Source: Cladorrhinum sp. PSN259 (Eukaryota > Ascomycota > Sordariomycetes > Sordariales > Podosporaceae). Taken from it: a stretch of 64,000 nucleotides of DNA. The notes under the pieces were generated by a model. That model made no database searches. It was not told where the DNA came from and saw only the letters and a list, made by a program, of their open reading frames with translations. Positions 1-10,331 of the stretch are shown in pieces. A program made the position numbers and the translations under genes. The stretch covers positions 682,001 through 746,000 of the forward strand of contig MU867062.1 in the NCBI GenBank assembly GCA_033725935.1. The letters run 5' to 3'. Every line of letters starts with the position of its first letter. Position 1 is the first letter of the stretch.

Positions 1-150
1 AGGTGGAAGCCTAAGAAGCTTTATAAACTTGTTGATGAGATTGTTGAAGGGTGGGAGAGGCAAGGGGTTGTGAAGAGTTTGTGGGGGGATTTCAAGAAGC
101 AGTTGGAGAAGGCCAGGAGTCAGGGGACGGGTGGGCGGAGAAGGTGGTGA
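1..150 (+). CDS. 3' end of an unidentified protein-coding gene (partial)
   Basis: Frame 1 is open from the first base to a TGA at 148-150, giving about 49 residues of protein cut off by the window edge. The tail is charged and amphipathic (KLYKLVDEIVEGWER, then DFKKQLEKARSQ) and ends in a basic GGRRRW. That is more protein-like than random sequence, although the codons are not strongly biased. No family can be named from so short a piece. It would be a + strand gene converging on the ste50-like gene that ends at 1682. It could also be a chance open frame. Confidence 0.35.
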   Translation, partial: RWKPKKLYKLVDEIVEGWERQGVVKSLWGDFKKQLEKARSQGTGGRRRW

Positions 151-1681
151 TGATTTTGGAGGAGGTGGTTTTGAGGGCTGGTGTTTGCAAGATAATATCG
201 TTTGATGATTATTCTTGGCCAACATTCATACAGAGATATGGAGGATCTTTTGTAGGCTACATGTAGTAAATACTTTGATTCTTTTTTTTTTCATTGTTTG
301 GTCGCTGTGATCATAACCGTTTTGTGTCCTCATGGATGTATGTAGCAGTATGTAAGTGAGAAAGACAACCAAACGATCCGCAGAGATCCAGCAAAAATTT
401 CGAGTTGCCAAAGAAAGAAAGAAATGATGGAAAAAAATAAAGGCCAAAAAGATCGCCGGGCAGCTTCCTTGAGAAGTTCAGGAAGGTGCCCGGGTACGAA
501 ACGCATTCCGTGCGTTTACTCCGTGGGTCGGCCGAGGAATAATTCGATAGGGGGGGGAGGCCTCCCTTTTTACTCAGACCACTGGGCTATTTCCTAGGTA
601 TTTCCTGTCTAGGGGCTGTTAGAGGGTGTGCTTGCGGGATGTATTATACAAACCTAGCTTGGGCTGGATGGGTGTCGAAGGAAGGGAGACAAGGAAGGAA
701 TGTGCATGATTCGGATGCTGAACGAGGTGGACTATCAAGGTTGCTTGGCCTAGAGTGGCGTGTTGTTGGAAGTGTGGTCGTGGTTGGATGAAGGGGGTTA
801 CGGCTAACTATGTCATGAACACGGGCAGTTTGTTTGCTTCGAGTGGTTGGTTACTTGCGAGGTTTTTCTCTTGGGTAGTATGTAGTATCACTCAAGTTGT
901 AAACACACAAAGAATCTTGGGAAAAGTAAATAACTGAAGTCCTTGTAAATATTCTCTTTTCTCCTGTCCCATCCGTCCCTTCATCTTACATCAGATGAGA
1001 ATGAAAAGTGTGGGATACATCAGGCCATCCAGCAGAGTTTATAGATACATTCAAAGCATAATGACAAGACTCACTGAGAGCGATAACAGAAAAATGTATC
1101 ATGCAGCCAAAAAATCATATATCTCAGCATTCAATTGCCTCGTCAACGCTCCTAATCCATCCAACGAGCCATACGTTTTTGTAGCTTCTCAGCAAAAATC
1201 CAAACTACCTTACACACAATATCCTCATCCACCTATCCGTCCATCCGTAGCTACACCCAATCGTCCGGCGCGCGAATATTGGAGGTTTGAAACATCCAGA
1301 ACATCCAGAACATCAGCCACTTTGAACGAGACTCGGCCAGATTTCAAACTCAAGAAGCCTCCTGAAAATGATCCTTCACAACAGAAGACACAGAAGGAAA
1401 AAAAAAAAAAAAGGCAAGACTCGAGAAAATAAGGGCGAAAATAATCGTCGCCCTTCTGCCATGCGCAATGCTTCCACATCCCCTTTCTCCCTCTTATTCC
1501 CTCGGTGTTCTCTTTCTCCTTGGGTTAATCTGACCCGCTAACCTTCCCACACCCAGCTAAAACTCTCTTGACATCAATTCGAATCCATAAACCCGCTTTC
1601 GCTGCGCTAGTATATGCAAACTTCATTTAAACATCAACCAGTATCTCACAGCCTACATTAACACCCATATCATCGTTCCAC
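151..1681. other. intergenic, convergent 3' flanks
   Basis: This space lies between the putative tail ending at 150 and the 3' end of the ste50-like gene. It contains an A-rich run near 1399-1412 and pyrimidine-rich UTR-like DNA. A 145-codon ATG frame at 995-1432 is open, but it reads as low-complexity, strongly basic sequence with no recognisable domain and no splice support. I do not call it a gene. Confidence 0.5.
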
Positions 1682-3275
1682 CTAGATGATACCTCCCGGC
1701 GGGTCATACCCGCGACTCGCAGGCCCCAACCCGGCGCTACCCGGCTGCTGCTCCCCTCCACCCCCCGACAAATCAACCTGGGCATTATTTGTCTTCCTGA
1801 GCATAAACATAGGCTTCTTCCCTTCTTTGTCAAGCTGCTTGAACAAGATCAAGGGTTTCTCGTCCAGCCCTAGACACCGCTCCTGGTCTCCATACACGAT
1901 ATACAGTGCGTACTGATCCCATGGCGCATTGATTTGGTACTTTTTGAGAGCCGCCGGCAGCACCTTGTAGCAGGGATCATCCATGCTGACCCTAAACGAC
2001 TTGAATATCTCCACTGATGCATTGCTCGCCCCGGGCGTCTCTGGTACCGTCGGTGTCTGCGTCTGCATCCTCCGTGGCGCCATAGGCTTGGCCTGCTGAC
2101 TTTGGTAGCTATCGTTTTCCGCAAATGTAGAACGGCTCGAAGGCGTCGGCTGGCCCGCACCGCGGTACGCTCCCGACCCGAGCGTAGTGCCAGACATATT
2201 AGTTGTTGGTGGCGAGGTAGGCGAAGGCATATTTGGCGAGGGATAGGATGGCGAAATGGAATTCCCGCCTCCATTCATGGCTGCAAGATGTGACCCAGAG
2301 ATGGCGGCTTGTTCGGCGGCACTGTGAGGATTAAGGGTTTGTTCGACTATGGAACGATCGTGCTGTGTTTGCATATGCGTTGGGGATGTTGCCTTTGGCG
2401 TGGATCCGAGCATTATCTTTTTAGTTGACCACTGTCTCTTCAGTCCGCCACCAGTTTGGCTGTTCGCTGTTGATGGTGTCGGCACGGGAGGAGAAATGCT
2501 GCTCTCATACTGCGACTGGGGACCATTGGGCAACGGTTGTTGGACATCCTTGGCCAGCCTGAGAGCTGGAAGCATGTCTTCGCGCAACCTCCTGACATCG
2601 TCGGTTATTCTCCGGAGATCTTGCTCAAACAAGGCCATGCGCTCATCTCGGAGCCGCAGTTGCTCTACGAGATGCTTGATGTCCTTCATGGTCGCGTATT
2701 GGGACTGCGCTTCTGTCTCGGCGGCTGTAGTTTCGGTTTGTTAGAAAACACTCAGCCCCAAGAGTTCAGGCGCAATACGTACTAAGCGGCATATAATGAT
2801 CGCTTTCTACTGGCACATCTTGTGCCTTTTTAACGTCGTACACGGATTTGAGAATGGTCAGTCGGTGTCCCACACTGTTTATTCCCATTGATTTCAAGTC
2901 GTCATGTTGCAGAGCAACGAGGGCCTCGCCAACAATTTCATTTTCTTTTCAGACGCGTTAGCCATTTCTTGTAGCGTTGGTAACAGACCAGCAAAGTCCC
3001 CTACCTAAAAATATGTCTGCATATTGCTGCACACCAATGCTGGCAATGAAGTCGGCGCATTCTTCAGCCGTCCACTCTGAGATGATTGTTTCGGGAAGCG
3101 CGTCGGGGTTGGTGCGATACCCATAGGTAGTAGGTGTATGTTCGGCTGATGGGGAATCGGAGTCTATGGGAGAGTTTTCGGCATCGGTTTGGATAGGCGA
3201 GCTTCCGTGAATATCTCTCTCATACTCGTCGTCGGCATCCGACTCGGCGTAGGCGGTCCCTGAGTCGAAATTCAT
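1682..3275 (-). CDS. ste50: Ste50-type MAPK pathway adaptor (SAM + RA domains)
   Basis: Ste50 proteins tether the MAPKKK Ste11 to upstream Ras-like or Cdc42 inputs in pheromone, filamentation and osmotic signalling. Exons on the minus strand are 3275-3005, 2944-2783 and 2724-1682, with 60- and 58-bp introns (donors GTAGGG and GTACGT), giving 491 aa. Residues about 66-135 form a SAM domain (SEWTAEECADFIASIGVQQY, later DDLKSMGINSVGHRLTIL). A short coiled coil follows at about 157-200, then a Ser/Pro/Thr-rich linker. Residues about 381-461 form a Ras-association domain (FKSFRVSMDDPCYKVLPAAL, ending MFMLRKT). The SAM-linker-RA order is that of fungal Ste50. The ATG at 3275 is the first in frame. 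Domain identity is clear; the exact splice sites are inferred. Confidence 0.9.
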
Positions 3276-5451
3276 GGCTGTCTCACAGAAGTTGGGCCCC
3301 TCACAGCCTGAGCTGCGGGGAGGGCCGGGGGTTTCGAGTAGATGTTGGTTGAGGCGGAGGGAGAGCTGTCAACGAGCAGACAGACAAGGAATCAATAACC
3401 TCGCAGGCCGCAGATTGCGAGTTGCGTGTTACAGCAGCAAATGAACTCAAACGCAGGCGCGGGGAGCGATGGGTGCAACAGCAAGATCGGGCCAAACGCC
3501 CCTCTTTGATTTTCTGAAAGCGACAGACAGCGGGCGAATTGAATATTGATAATCAGCTCCCGGGGGGGTCTGAGCGGCCGGGGCAGTGGGGAGGACGGGA
3601 CGAAGAAGAGGGATGACGAGCGATGGCAAGGATGGGGTGTCTTAGGCAAAGGGTTCCTAGGAGGAGACGGAAAGTCGTCGAGCGGTTCTTGGTGCAGGTT
3701 GTTGTGACGGAGTCGCTGGAGGTTGGAGGCAGGCAGGTTGTTGATTGCGGGTTCGTTTCGTTCGTTCAGGTTCCAGTGGTTGCCCGCTGAGTGCGCTGCT
3801 TGTTGCCGTAGCCGCTCGCTTGGAAAGGTGGTGGCACCCGAAATCGTCTTAGCGCCGAATTTACTCCCCCGAATCCAAGACCTGATCCACCAAATGGTGG
3901 GCCTTCTCTCGCCCTGGCCTGAAGCCTGGCCAGGGGTTCCCATTCAGCACTCGCCGTGACAGGAAGGAACGGCCGCAGGGCGAGCCATCCGGTAACACAT
4001 TTTAATAATTGCATGCTCTCTGTTTGCCAACCATCGATTTGCACTCGAACTTCAAACCTTAAAGTACAATTTGCCAGGCATCTGGGCTCTTAAAACCTAC
4101 AACATTGGAATCACGATTTCCAAGAAAGAACATAATATTGACATAGAAACCCAATTTTATAGATCTAATACTTGCAGTAAGCCTAGCCCCAACCCAGCAT
4201 CGGCTCTCGATGACCCCGCCCAACCTTGGTACGCAGGCTTGCGGCACCCAACAGCCCTATATGAGTCTATCAAAAGTTCAAGAGGTCTGGTCAGGAGAAT
4301 GTGGTCTCTCAAGAATGCCTTCTCTCACACCCACACACAGCCTCTCCAACCCAGCCTGAACCACCCGCGTAACGCATGAAGTGCCATCTCAGCCCCCAAA
4401 AGTTGTATTACCCAATCACAAATTGCGCCCCTCCTAACTACATCCTCATTGCCATATCCCTTCCAAGCCTACTTTACTTGACAGGAAAGGACAACTGCCA
4501 CTGATCCTTCAACCCAGCGGAGGAAAAAGGTCACGGAAAAGCAGAATTGAAATACATGAAACCATCTCCAAATCCAATCAACCCACTTCACCAACAACCC
4601 CATACACAACCTCCTACCTACGCCCAACACTTTTGGAAACCCCCTTTTTCCCACTCCGCGTTTCACCTTGTGTTTTTTTCCCACTCCCAATACAAGAAAA
4701 CGGCCCGGTGTGTTTCTGCATTTTTCTTGGAATGCCCTGTTTTTGCATAAACCTCCCATTTCTTCTAGAATTTCTTTCATTTGTTTTTCTTTTTTTTATT
4801 AGAAAAAGTACTCCATAGTTTGTCATCACTTTATCCTTGTTACCTCTCATTGATGATATTGTACCAGTCCTCCGAGGTTCAATTACCGAACAAAAGAGCT
4901 ACACTAGGTTGAGCACGCACCAAGTAGTATTCACAACGGTGTATCCCGGACAGGGGAGGGGCATTAGATAAAATAAATATAAAAATAAAAATAACATGGG
5001 GTTATACGAAAAATAAAAAAAATGTCTACAGAGACCGAGAGGCTAGTGTGAAAGAAAACAGTTAACGAGCAACGTCAGGATATCCTCTTTCCTTTCTCAG
5101 TGAACAGTTGTGTGTCAAAAATAAAGGGGTTCGCCGAATGCGACTATCATGACCCTTCAAAACAGTCCAATGCCTCGGCAGACGACGGAATATCCCATCC
5201 ATCCATCATCATCCAGGGAATTAAGTTGGAACTGGGGGTTTTATACTTGGAAGCTCTTGACAAAAATGGTCCTATTATCATTGTAACGTAGAATCTTACT
5301 TGGCTGATCGCCATGCTGTATCATGCGAGTTTAAATCAGAAAAATGCGCGCCCCTCATCAAAACGTACTAGCGACACCGTAAAACAAATAATGATATCAT
5401 CATCCCCAAACGAGTATCATACAAAACCACTACAACCCCCTCTTGCTTTCT
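3276..5451. other. intergenic: ste50 promoter and 3' flank of the next gene
   Basis: This 2.2 kb separates the start of ste50 from the 3' end of the unknown gene at 5452-7056, both on the minus strand. The first roughly 700 bp are GC-rich and probably hold the ste50 promoter and leader. Several minus-strand frames there (up to 183 codons at 3392-3943) are Pro/Arg-rich, start with ATG or near-cognates, and look like GC shadows. From about 4100 the sequence becomes AT-rich, with A/T runs at 4790-4800 and 4970-5020. No RNA gene was recognised. Confidence 0.5.
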
Positions 5452-7056
5452 TTACCAATGGGAGCTCCTCTTCTTCTTGATTTTGGCCTTCTCCTCCTCC
5501 GACTTCTTTCCTGAAGACGGCTTACCCTGCTGTGCTTGTTGATGAGCAAGCTGAGTAGTCGACAACCTATTCTCCACTTGCGTCCTTATCTGCTGCAACT
5601 GCCCAGCGCCCCCCTTCCACAGTGTATTCAGATGATTACAATGGAATGGACCCTGCTGTTGCTGCAAATTGGGTCCAGACGTTGGACCCGCACTCACCGG
5701 CCTAGGGGGTAGTACGGGAGCCGAACTGCCAAACCATGGCGTGAGGCCGTGATGACTATGCTGTTGTTGTGTCGGCTGAGTAGGAGGAGGCGCGAACTGT
5801 GGTGGCGGCGCTTGAACTTGGGGCGTTTGAACTTGTGGCCTTGGAGGTAATGACGGCCGATGAGAAGGCAAGTCTTGCCCTTCAACACCGTACTGCTTGC
5901 GCAGGCGCTCAGTTTCCTTCGCTATTTCAGCCTCACGTCTGCGGCGTTCCTTCTCTTCCTCTTCAAGCATCTTCTTGATGCGCTTTTGCTCTGCCCGCTC
6001 AGCCTTTTCACGCTCACGCTTCTCTCTTTCCACCATTTCCTGCAGACGCCGGGTTTCAGCATCAATATCAGCTGCCGGTGTTGAAGCGAAGGTTACTGCT
6101 GATGGTTTCACTCCCGAAGCAGCAGCAATACTGTTTACTGCTACAGTGGGAGGCGGAGGTTGGACGCTGGTGGCAGGAGGTGTATTGTTGAGCGCGCCAG
6201 ACATGACTGGACCTGGGGGCGTACCAATAGCGTTTGTAGGACGGGAGTTCTTCCTGACGTTTCCGTTGGAAATTGGGCCATTACCGTGAACATTGAACAG
6301 TCCTGGCTTTGCCATGAGGTAAAGATCCTTTATCACTTCAGCACCAAGAAGTAGGATAAGTTCGAGTCCCTTGCGATCCTCAACCTCCACGCGAGGGAGA
6401 TTTGGCTGATAGATGGTCGTGGCGCTGTCCTTTCCAGCCTTGAACATGGCGATGGTAATATCTGGTTCCTTGCTCTTGCGACCAGAGACATTCTTGCCCG
6501 TCATGAAGCATGTCATATCCTTGCTAAGTTTGCCATCCTTCCTCCAGCGAAACATGATTCGCGGGACCAAATCGGCGGCAACAGGCGAGCTGTTCTGATG
6601 CTCACGATCGAGCTCGCTGATAGTTGGCGTCCGAAACGTTTGCACTGGCATCTCGAACTCCCAACTATCAGTCTTGGTGAAGCTGCCTGGTATCATCTTC
6701 ACCACAATGGACTGGTCTGGGTTATACAGTTGGATCGTAAAGCTGTCGGGCACAAGCGCTGTGGCTGGAACAGCAGGTGCATTGGACTGACTCTGAGCTC
6801 TGATCTCAGCGGCTGATAGTGTGGGCTGAGACCACTCGGGCTCGACCATGACTTCTCCATAGATGACATCCTGATTGTAAGGGTCGCACAAAGCGAGGGC
6901 GTATTTGTTGCGAGAGGCAGGTAAAGCAGGGTCTGGTTTCCGTAACAGGTACTCTGCTAACGGTTCGGAGCCGTTCTGAGTAAAGAACAGGATGCTTGAC
7001 AACGGGTTCTCTGTCGACGGCTTGAGCCGGAAGGTAGGGAGGTTCTCGTCGAGCAT
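5452..7056 (-). CDS. conserved-looking fungal protein of unknown function with coiled coil
   Basis: A single uninterrupted 534-codon frame begins with ATG at 7056. I do not recognise the family. Residues 1-250 look folded and beta-rich, alternating hydrophobic and aromatic stretches (DSFTIQLYNPDQSIVVKMIPG, LVPRIMFRWRKDG) and ending in an aliphatic helix (LELILLLGAEVIKDLYLMAK). Residues about 265-330 are Pro/Thr/Val-rich linker. Residues about 330-392 are a strong charged coiled coil (LQEMVEREKREREKAERAEQ). The remainder is Pro/Gln-rich and ends in a basic tail, KKKRSSHW. No signal peptide or membrane helix is visible. It is transcribed divergently from rps18 across a 930-bp shared upstream region. 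Coding status is secure from length and composition; function is unknown. Confidence 0.8.
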   Translation of the reverse strand: MLDENLPTFRLKPSTENPLSSILFFTQNGSEPLAEYLLRKPDPALPASRNKYALALCDPYNQDVIYGEVMVEPEWSQPTLSAAEIRAQSQSNAPAVPATALVPDSFTIQLYNPDQSIVVKMIPGSFTKTDSWEFEMPVQTFRTPTISELDREHQNSSPVAADLVPRIMFRWRKDGKLSKDMTCFMTGKNVSGRKSKEPDITIAMFKAGKDSATTIYQPNLPRVEVEDRKGLELILLLGAEVIKDLYLMAKPGLFNVHGNGPISNGNVRKNSRPTNAIGTPPGPVMSGALNNTPPATSVQPPPPTVAVNSIAAASGVKPSAVTFASTPAADIDAETRRLQEMVEREKREREKAERAEQKRIKKMLEEEEKERRRREAEIAKETERLRKQYGVEGQDLPSHRPSLPPRPQVQTPQVQAPPPQFAPPPTQPTQQQHSHHGLTPWFGSSAPVLPPRPVSAGPTSGPNLQQQQGPFHCNHLNTLWKGGAGQLQQIRTQVENRLSTTQLAHQQAQQGKPSSGKKSEEEKAKIKKKRSSHW

Positions 7057-7678
7057 CTTGCTCGTGATGCCGAGGAAGAAAGCCGGAAAGCTCTGTCTCG
7101 CAAGAGTGTGTGGTAAGAAAGAGAGGTGGTATAATCACGGAAATTAGAAGACGGCTGGGAATCGGCTTGAGTTACAGATGAAGATCAAGAAATTGCAAAA
7201 ACAACAGATAGAGAGCGAGAAACAGAAGAAAAGGTTGGAAGATTGCTGACGGTGTTTAGTGAGTCAGCTGCGCTATGTGAAGAAACGCCTCGGACACGGG
7301 GCTGGGTTTATTGGCACAGCAAATAGCGGGAAGGAAGGAAGAGTGTGTGTGTTGCTTCCTCAACTTGGTGAGAACCAAGGCACAAATTCACCCCGCGATG
7401 TTGGACAGACCACAAGGCCAAAGCCAAACGGCCGCCCGCCTCCTGGCAACGTCACCGTCTCGGCATTCGGCTCAGCCACAGCGAGCTGAGTCGTCAGCTG
7501 CGATTGGCTGCTGGAGACGCTGAAGAGGGCTGTGCTTTTGTTCTTGAAACTTCAAAGTTGGCGCTGGGGATTCAGTTACAATTTCATTCAAAGAAAACTT
7601 AAATAAAACGATCATATTGTGAGCTTGCACTTAGCCTACAAACTTGATCAGGGGTAAAGAAATTGGAGGCAGCCTAGT

Positions 7679-7688
7679 AAACCCTAAA
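7679..7688 (+). promoter_or_regulatory. telobox-like motif upstream of rps18
   Basis: AAACCCTAAA lies about 300 bp upstream of the rps18 ATG. ARCCCTAA-type sites are recognised by Tbf1-like Myb proteins and are known in ribosomal-protein promoters of several fungi. Function here is inferred from motif and position only. Confidence 0.4.
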
Positions 7689-7768
7689 GTGCTGCAGGAC
7701 TGAAGTTTGAGAAGACCGTTAGACGGTTCCTGAAGTTCTGGATACAATCTGGAAGTTTTGGACGCTGA

Positions 7769-7784
7769 CTAGGGTTAGGGTTGA
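7769..7784 (+). promoter_or_regulatory. double TTAGGG telobox upstream of rps18
   Basis: CTAGGGTTAGGGTTGA contains two tandem TAGGGT units about 210 bp upstream of the rps18 ATG. It matches the vertebrate/fungal telomere repeat and the Tbf1-type site found in ribosomal-protein promoters. A very similar block recurs at 40331-40345. Confidence 0.5.
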
Positions 7785-7986
7785 TCTGTGGTGACCCCAA
7801 CACCCAAGCCCCGCAATCCAAAAGCGCAACTGGCCTGTGCTTTTTCAACTTTTGCCCCTCCACGTGACCACACAGAAATTCGAAAACCTGTCGCGGCACA
7901 AATTCGCTAGCAGTCAATTTCACGATCCTCGGACAACACCAAATTCAGGACAAGATAGTGTCGCGCCATCGACACAGTTGCCCATC

Positions 7987-8996
7987 ATGAGTTTGGTCTC
8001 GGGTGAGAAGGTACGTAGATACTCAACATTGCCACATTTCAATTGCTCCTGCCAGCAACCTGCATTCTTCTGTCTTCCTGAAACTGCGTCGGAAACCGGG
8101 GATGCGAACCACGAGGTCGCTAGCATTCACATATCCATCGACAATTACAGCACGAACAGCGGGACTCAGAAAACGACATCGATGTGAGAGCTGGTTGGAG
8201 ACGGTATTTTCACCGGGGCAGGAAGTCAAGTTATACAGTTTCCCTGGGTTCCAGCAATATTCGAAGAGTTCTCAACTTCAGCAACATGTCACTCGACTGC
8301 GAAGATGCTGCCCCACGAACGTTTCGAACGCAGTACAGAAAGATAGAATGAACAGTCAAGGGATAGCCAGCGGGATCATATTGGGGATGCATCACTGATG
8401 TGGCATGGCGGGCTAACAATCTTGCCAGAGCAACTTCAACCACATCCTGCGTCTCCTCAACACCAACGTTGACGGTAAGCAGAAGGTCGTCTACTCCTTG
8501 ACGTAAGTTTACTTCGTACTTCCAAACATCGAGTACTACAAATGCTGACTTTCACAAAGCAAGATCAAGGGTGTCGGTCGCCGCTACTCCAACTTGGTTT
8601 GCAAGAAGGCCGATGTCGACCTGAACAAGCGCGCCGGTGAGCTCACCTCCGAAGAGCTCGAGCGCCTAGTCACCATCATCCAGAACCCCACCGCCTACAA
8701 GATCCCTGGCGTACGTTTCTCTTACCACGATGAATATGCCGAAGCCAGCAATACTGACATATTTTGAATAATAGTGGTTCCTCAACAGACAGCGTGACAT
8801 CGTCGACGGCAAGGACTCCCAGATTCTCGCCAACGGTGTTGACTCCAAGCTCCGTGATGATCTCGAGCGCCTGAAGAAGATCCGTGCCCACCGTGGTCTC
8901 CGTCACTACTGGGGCCTCCGTGTCCGCGGTCAGCACACCAAGACCACCGGCCGCCGTGGCCGTACCGTCGGTGTGTCCAAGAAGAAGGGTGGTTAA
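7987..8996 (+). CDS. rps18: 40S ribosomal protein S18 (uS13)
   Basis: Component of the small-subunit head, contacting P-site tRNA and bridging to the large subunit. Exons are 7987-8010, 8429-8502, 8560-8710 and 8775-8996, encoding 156 aa. Recognised motifs include NHILRLLNTNVDGKQKVVYS, TKIKGVGRRYSNLVCKKADV, the helix IPGWFLNRQRDIVDGK, and the C-terminal LRHYWGLRVRGQHTKTTGRR with a KKKGG end. Length fits eukaryotic S18 (about 146-156). The first exon is only 24 nt and is followed by a 418-bp intron, a layout common in fungal ribosomal-protein genes, where the 5' intron often carries expression signals. I saw no snoRNA boxes in that intron. Codon use is strongly biased to C-ending codons, as expected for high expression. 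Confidence 0.97.
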
Positions 8997-9383
8997 AGAA
9001 TTACAGTATACCAAGAGCATTTGCGGTTACTTTTGGCACTGCTGGGGCTTGGCTTATTTGTGGTGTTTATATCCCCGGGCTAAGGATGGTCATGGACAGG
9101 TTGGGTTGATTTTTTTTCCTTTGCGAGTTTTCTCGCCGGCCTGTTACAGGGAACCACCATGATACACAGCATGACAATACAGGCGCAGATATGAAAAGTT
9201 CATGATCATTCAAGTGATTCCCATTCCTTTATCCAGTAACAGTAACTGCGTTGCAAATGACCAGGCGTTCTCTTGGTCTCTAAAAACAATAACTTTTTAA
9301 GTATCTTATCAACATGCAACGGGGTATAAGTACAAGAACGGAAAGCAACCACCCATAAATTTTTTTAATACTATGCGCCATCT
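8997..9383. other. intergenic, convergent 3' UTRs of rps18 and sdo1
   Basis: 387 bp between two convergent genes. It contains T-rich and A-rich patches suited to 3' end formation (for example near 9105-9120 and 9355-9370). No gene is seen. Confidence 0.6.
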
Positions 9384-10331
9384 CTAATCCTCATGCGTGA
9401 CAGCCATATCAAGCACTTCCACTCTTCCTTGTCCCTTCGTCTCGCTTCCGACGAAATCAGATAATCCCTTGAATGCGCCCGGTTCTACGAAACCGACAAC
9501 CTCCCACTCGGAACCCATGACGTCCTGGTTCTCAACCTGCTCGATGAAGCTGAGAATCTTGTCCTTGACCGTCCCTGGCGCCCTATGTTCTCCATCACCC
9601 TCTTCATCCTTATCCTTGCCTCCTGCGGGGGGCTTCGGCGCCTTGACTGACTGCTTGAGCACATTCGTCGAGCAAGTAATGCGCAATCGCATGCGAGCGC
9701 GCGCAACAGGAATGGGCTGGTGCGCAATCAGCGCCTTCATGGCATCCAAAGCCTGCGACTTTGCGCTCTTGGTAGTCGTCACGCCCGTCCAATGATGTTT
9801 TGGTACCTGCGCTTGCACTGATGATTGCCCTTCTTCGTTCGTGGCAGGCGTCGCCGTACCACTTTTTGGATCCTTCTCTTCTTGCGATTTCTGATGGGCT
9901 TGCGAACTGAGCATGTCCAGCGCCTTCTCGATCATTCCGGGCGTATAGACTCGTTTGGTCCGGGGATCCACCAGCTTGCTAGCGACGATGGAAATGACTT
10001 CGTTGTGCACCCGCTCGAGCTGCGCCGAGCGCTCCTTTTCGCCTACTTGCATCTCCCCCTTCTTTAGAATTTCGAGGATAATGTCGTCTACTGATGTGTC
10101 TTTGCCGAATGCTTTGGCTAGTTCTGCCGAGGGGGCTGTTTGGCCCTTTGAGACGTTGAGAAAGACGTTTGGGATCTGGAGAACATTGTCGAGGTCTGTT
10201 TCAATTCCCGAGCGCCATTCGAGGACTTTGTTCTTGTAGCAGGCTATTTCAAAGCGCTTTTTGCCCTTTTTGAGCCTGACGAGGGAGACGTTTGTTAGTT
10301 TGATTTGGTTGGAGGGTTGTTGGATGACCAT
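9384..10331 (-). CDS. sdo1: SBDS / Sdo1 ribosome maturation factor
   Basis: Sdo1 acts with the GTPase Efl1 to release the anti-association factor Tif6/eIF6 from pre-60S subunits in the cytoplasm. The frame is intronless. I place the start at the ATG at 10331, giving 315 aa, because the SBDS family begins exactly there (MVIQQPSNQIKLTNVSLVRL); an upstream in-frame extension to 10385 is not family-like. The N-terminal FYSH domain is clear (KRFEIACYKNKVLEWRSG, then LDNVLQIPNVFLNVSKGQ), followed by a three-helix domain (QLERVHNEVISIVASKLVDP) and a C-terminal ferredoxin-like domain (ARMRLRITCS, ETKGQGRVEVLDMAV). Compared with the roughly 250-residue human protein, extra Lys/Glu/Thr-rich loops near residues 150-200 and 250-270 account for the length. 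It diverges from cpyA across about 1 kb. Confidence 0.96.
   Translation of the reverse strand: MVIQQPSNQIKLTNVSLVRLKKGKKRFEIACYKNKVLEWRSGIETDLDNVLQIPNVFLNVSKGQTAPSAELAKAFGKDTSVDDIILEILKKGEMQVGEKERSAQLERVHNEVISIVASKLVDPRTKRVYTPGMIEKALDMLSSQAHQKSQEEKDPKSGTATPATNEEGQSSVQAQVPKHHWTGVTTTKSAKSQALDAMKALIAHQPIPVARARMRLRITCSTNVLKQSVKAPKPPAGGKDKDEEGDGEHRAPGTVKDKILSFIEQVENQDVMGSEWEVVGFVEPGAFKGLSDFVGSETKGQGRVEVLDMAVTHED

Larger units (their letters stand above)
7057..7986. promoter_or_regulatory. bidirectional promoter region, unknown gene / rps18
   Basis: Divergent upstream region shared by the minus-strand unknown gene (start 7056) and rps18 (start 7987). It holds a CCAAT-type element on the minus strand inside GATTGGCTGCTG at 7502-7513 and two telomere-repeat-like motifs at 7679-7688 and 7769-7784, annotated separately. 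The placement is seen in the sequence; promoter activity is inferred. Confidence 0.6.

Noticed and set aside
995..1432. 145-codon ATG frame between the left-edge tail and ste50
   Set aside because: Low-complexity, Lys/Arg-rich, ends in a homopolymer-derived lysine run, with no domain or splice context.
3392..3943. 183-codon minus-strand frame upstream of ste50
   Set aside because: Pro/Arg/Ser-rich sequence over the GC-rich ste50 promoter, overlapping other equally open frames. No family resemblance.
8011..8428. Possible snoRNA inside the 418-bp first intron of rps18
   Set aside because: I looked for paired C/D boxes (RTGATGA with CTGA and a terminal stem) and H/ACA signatures and found only an isolated TGATGTG-like piece.
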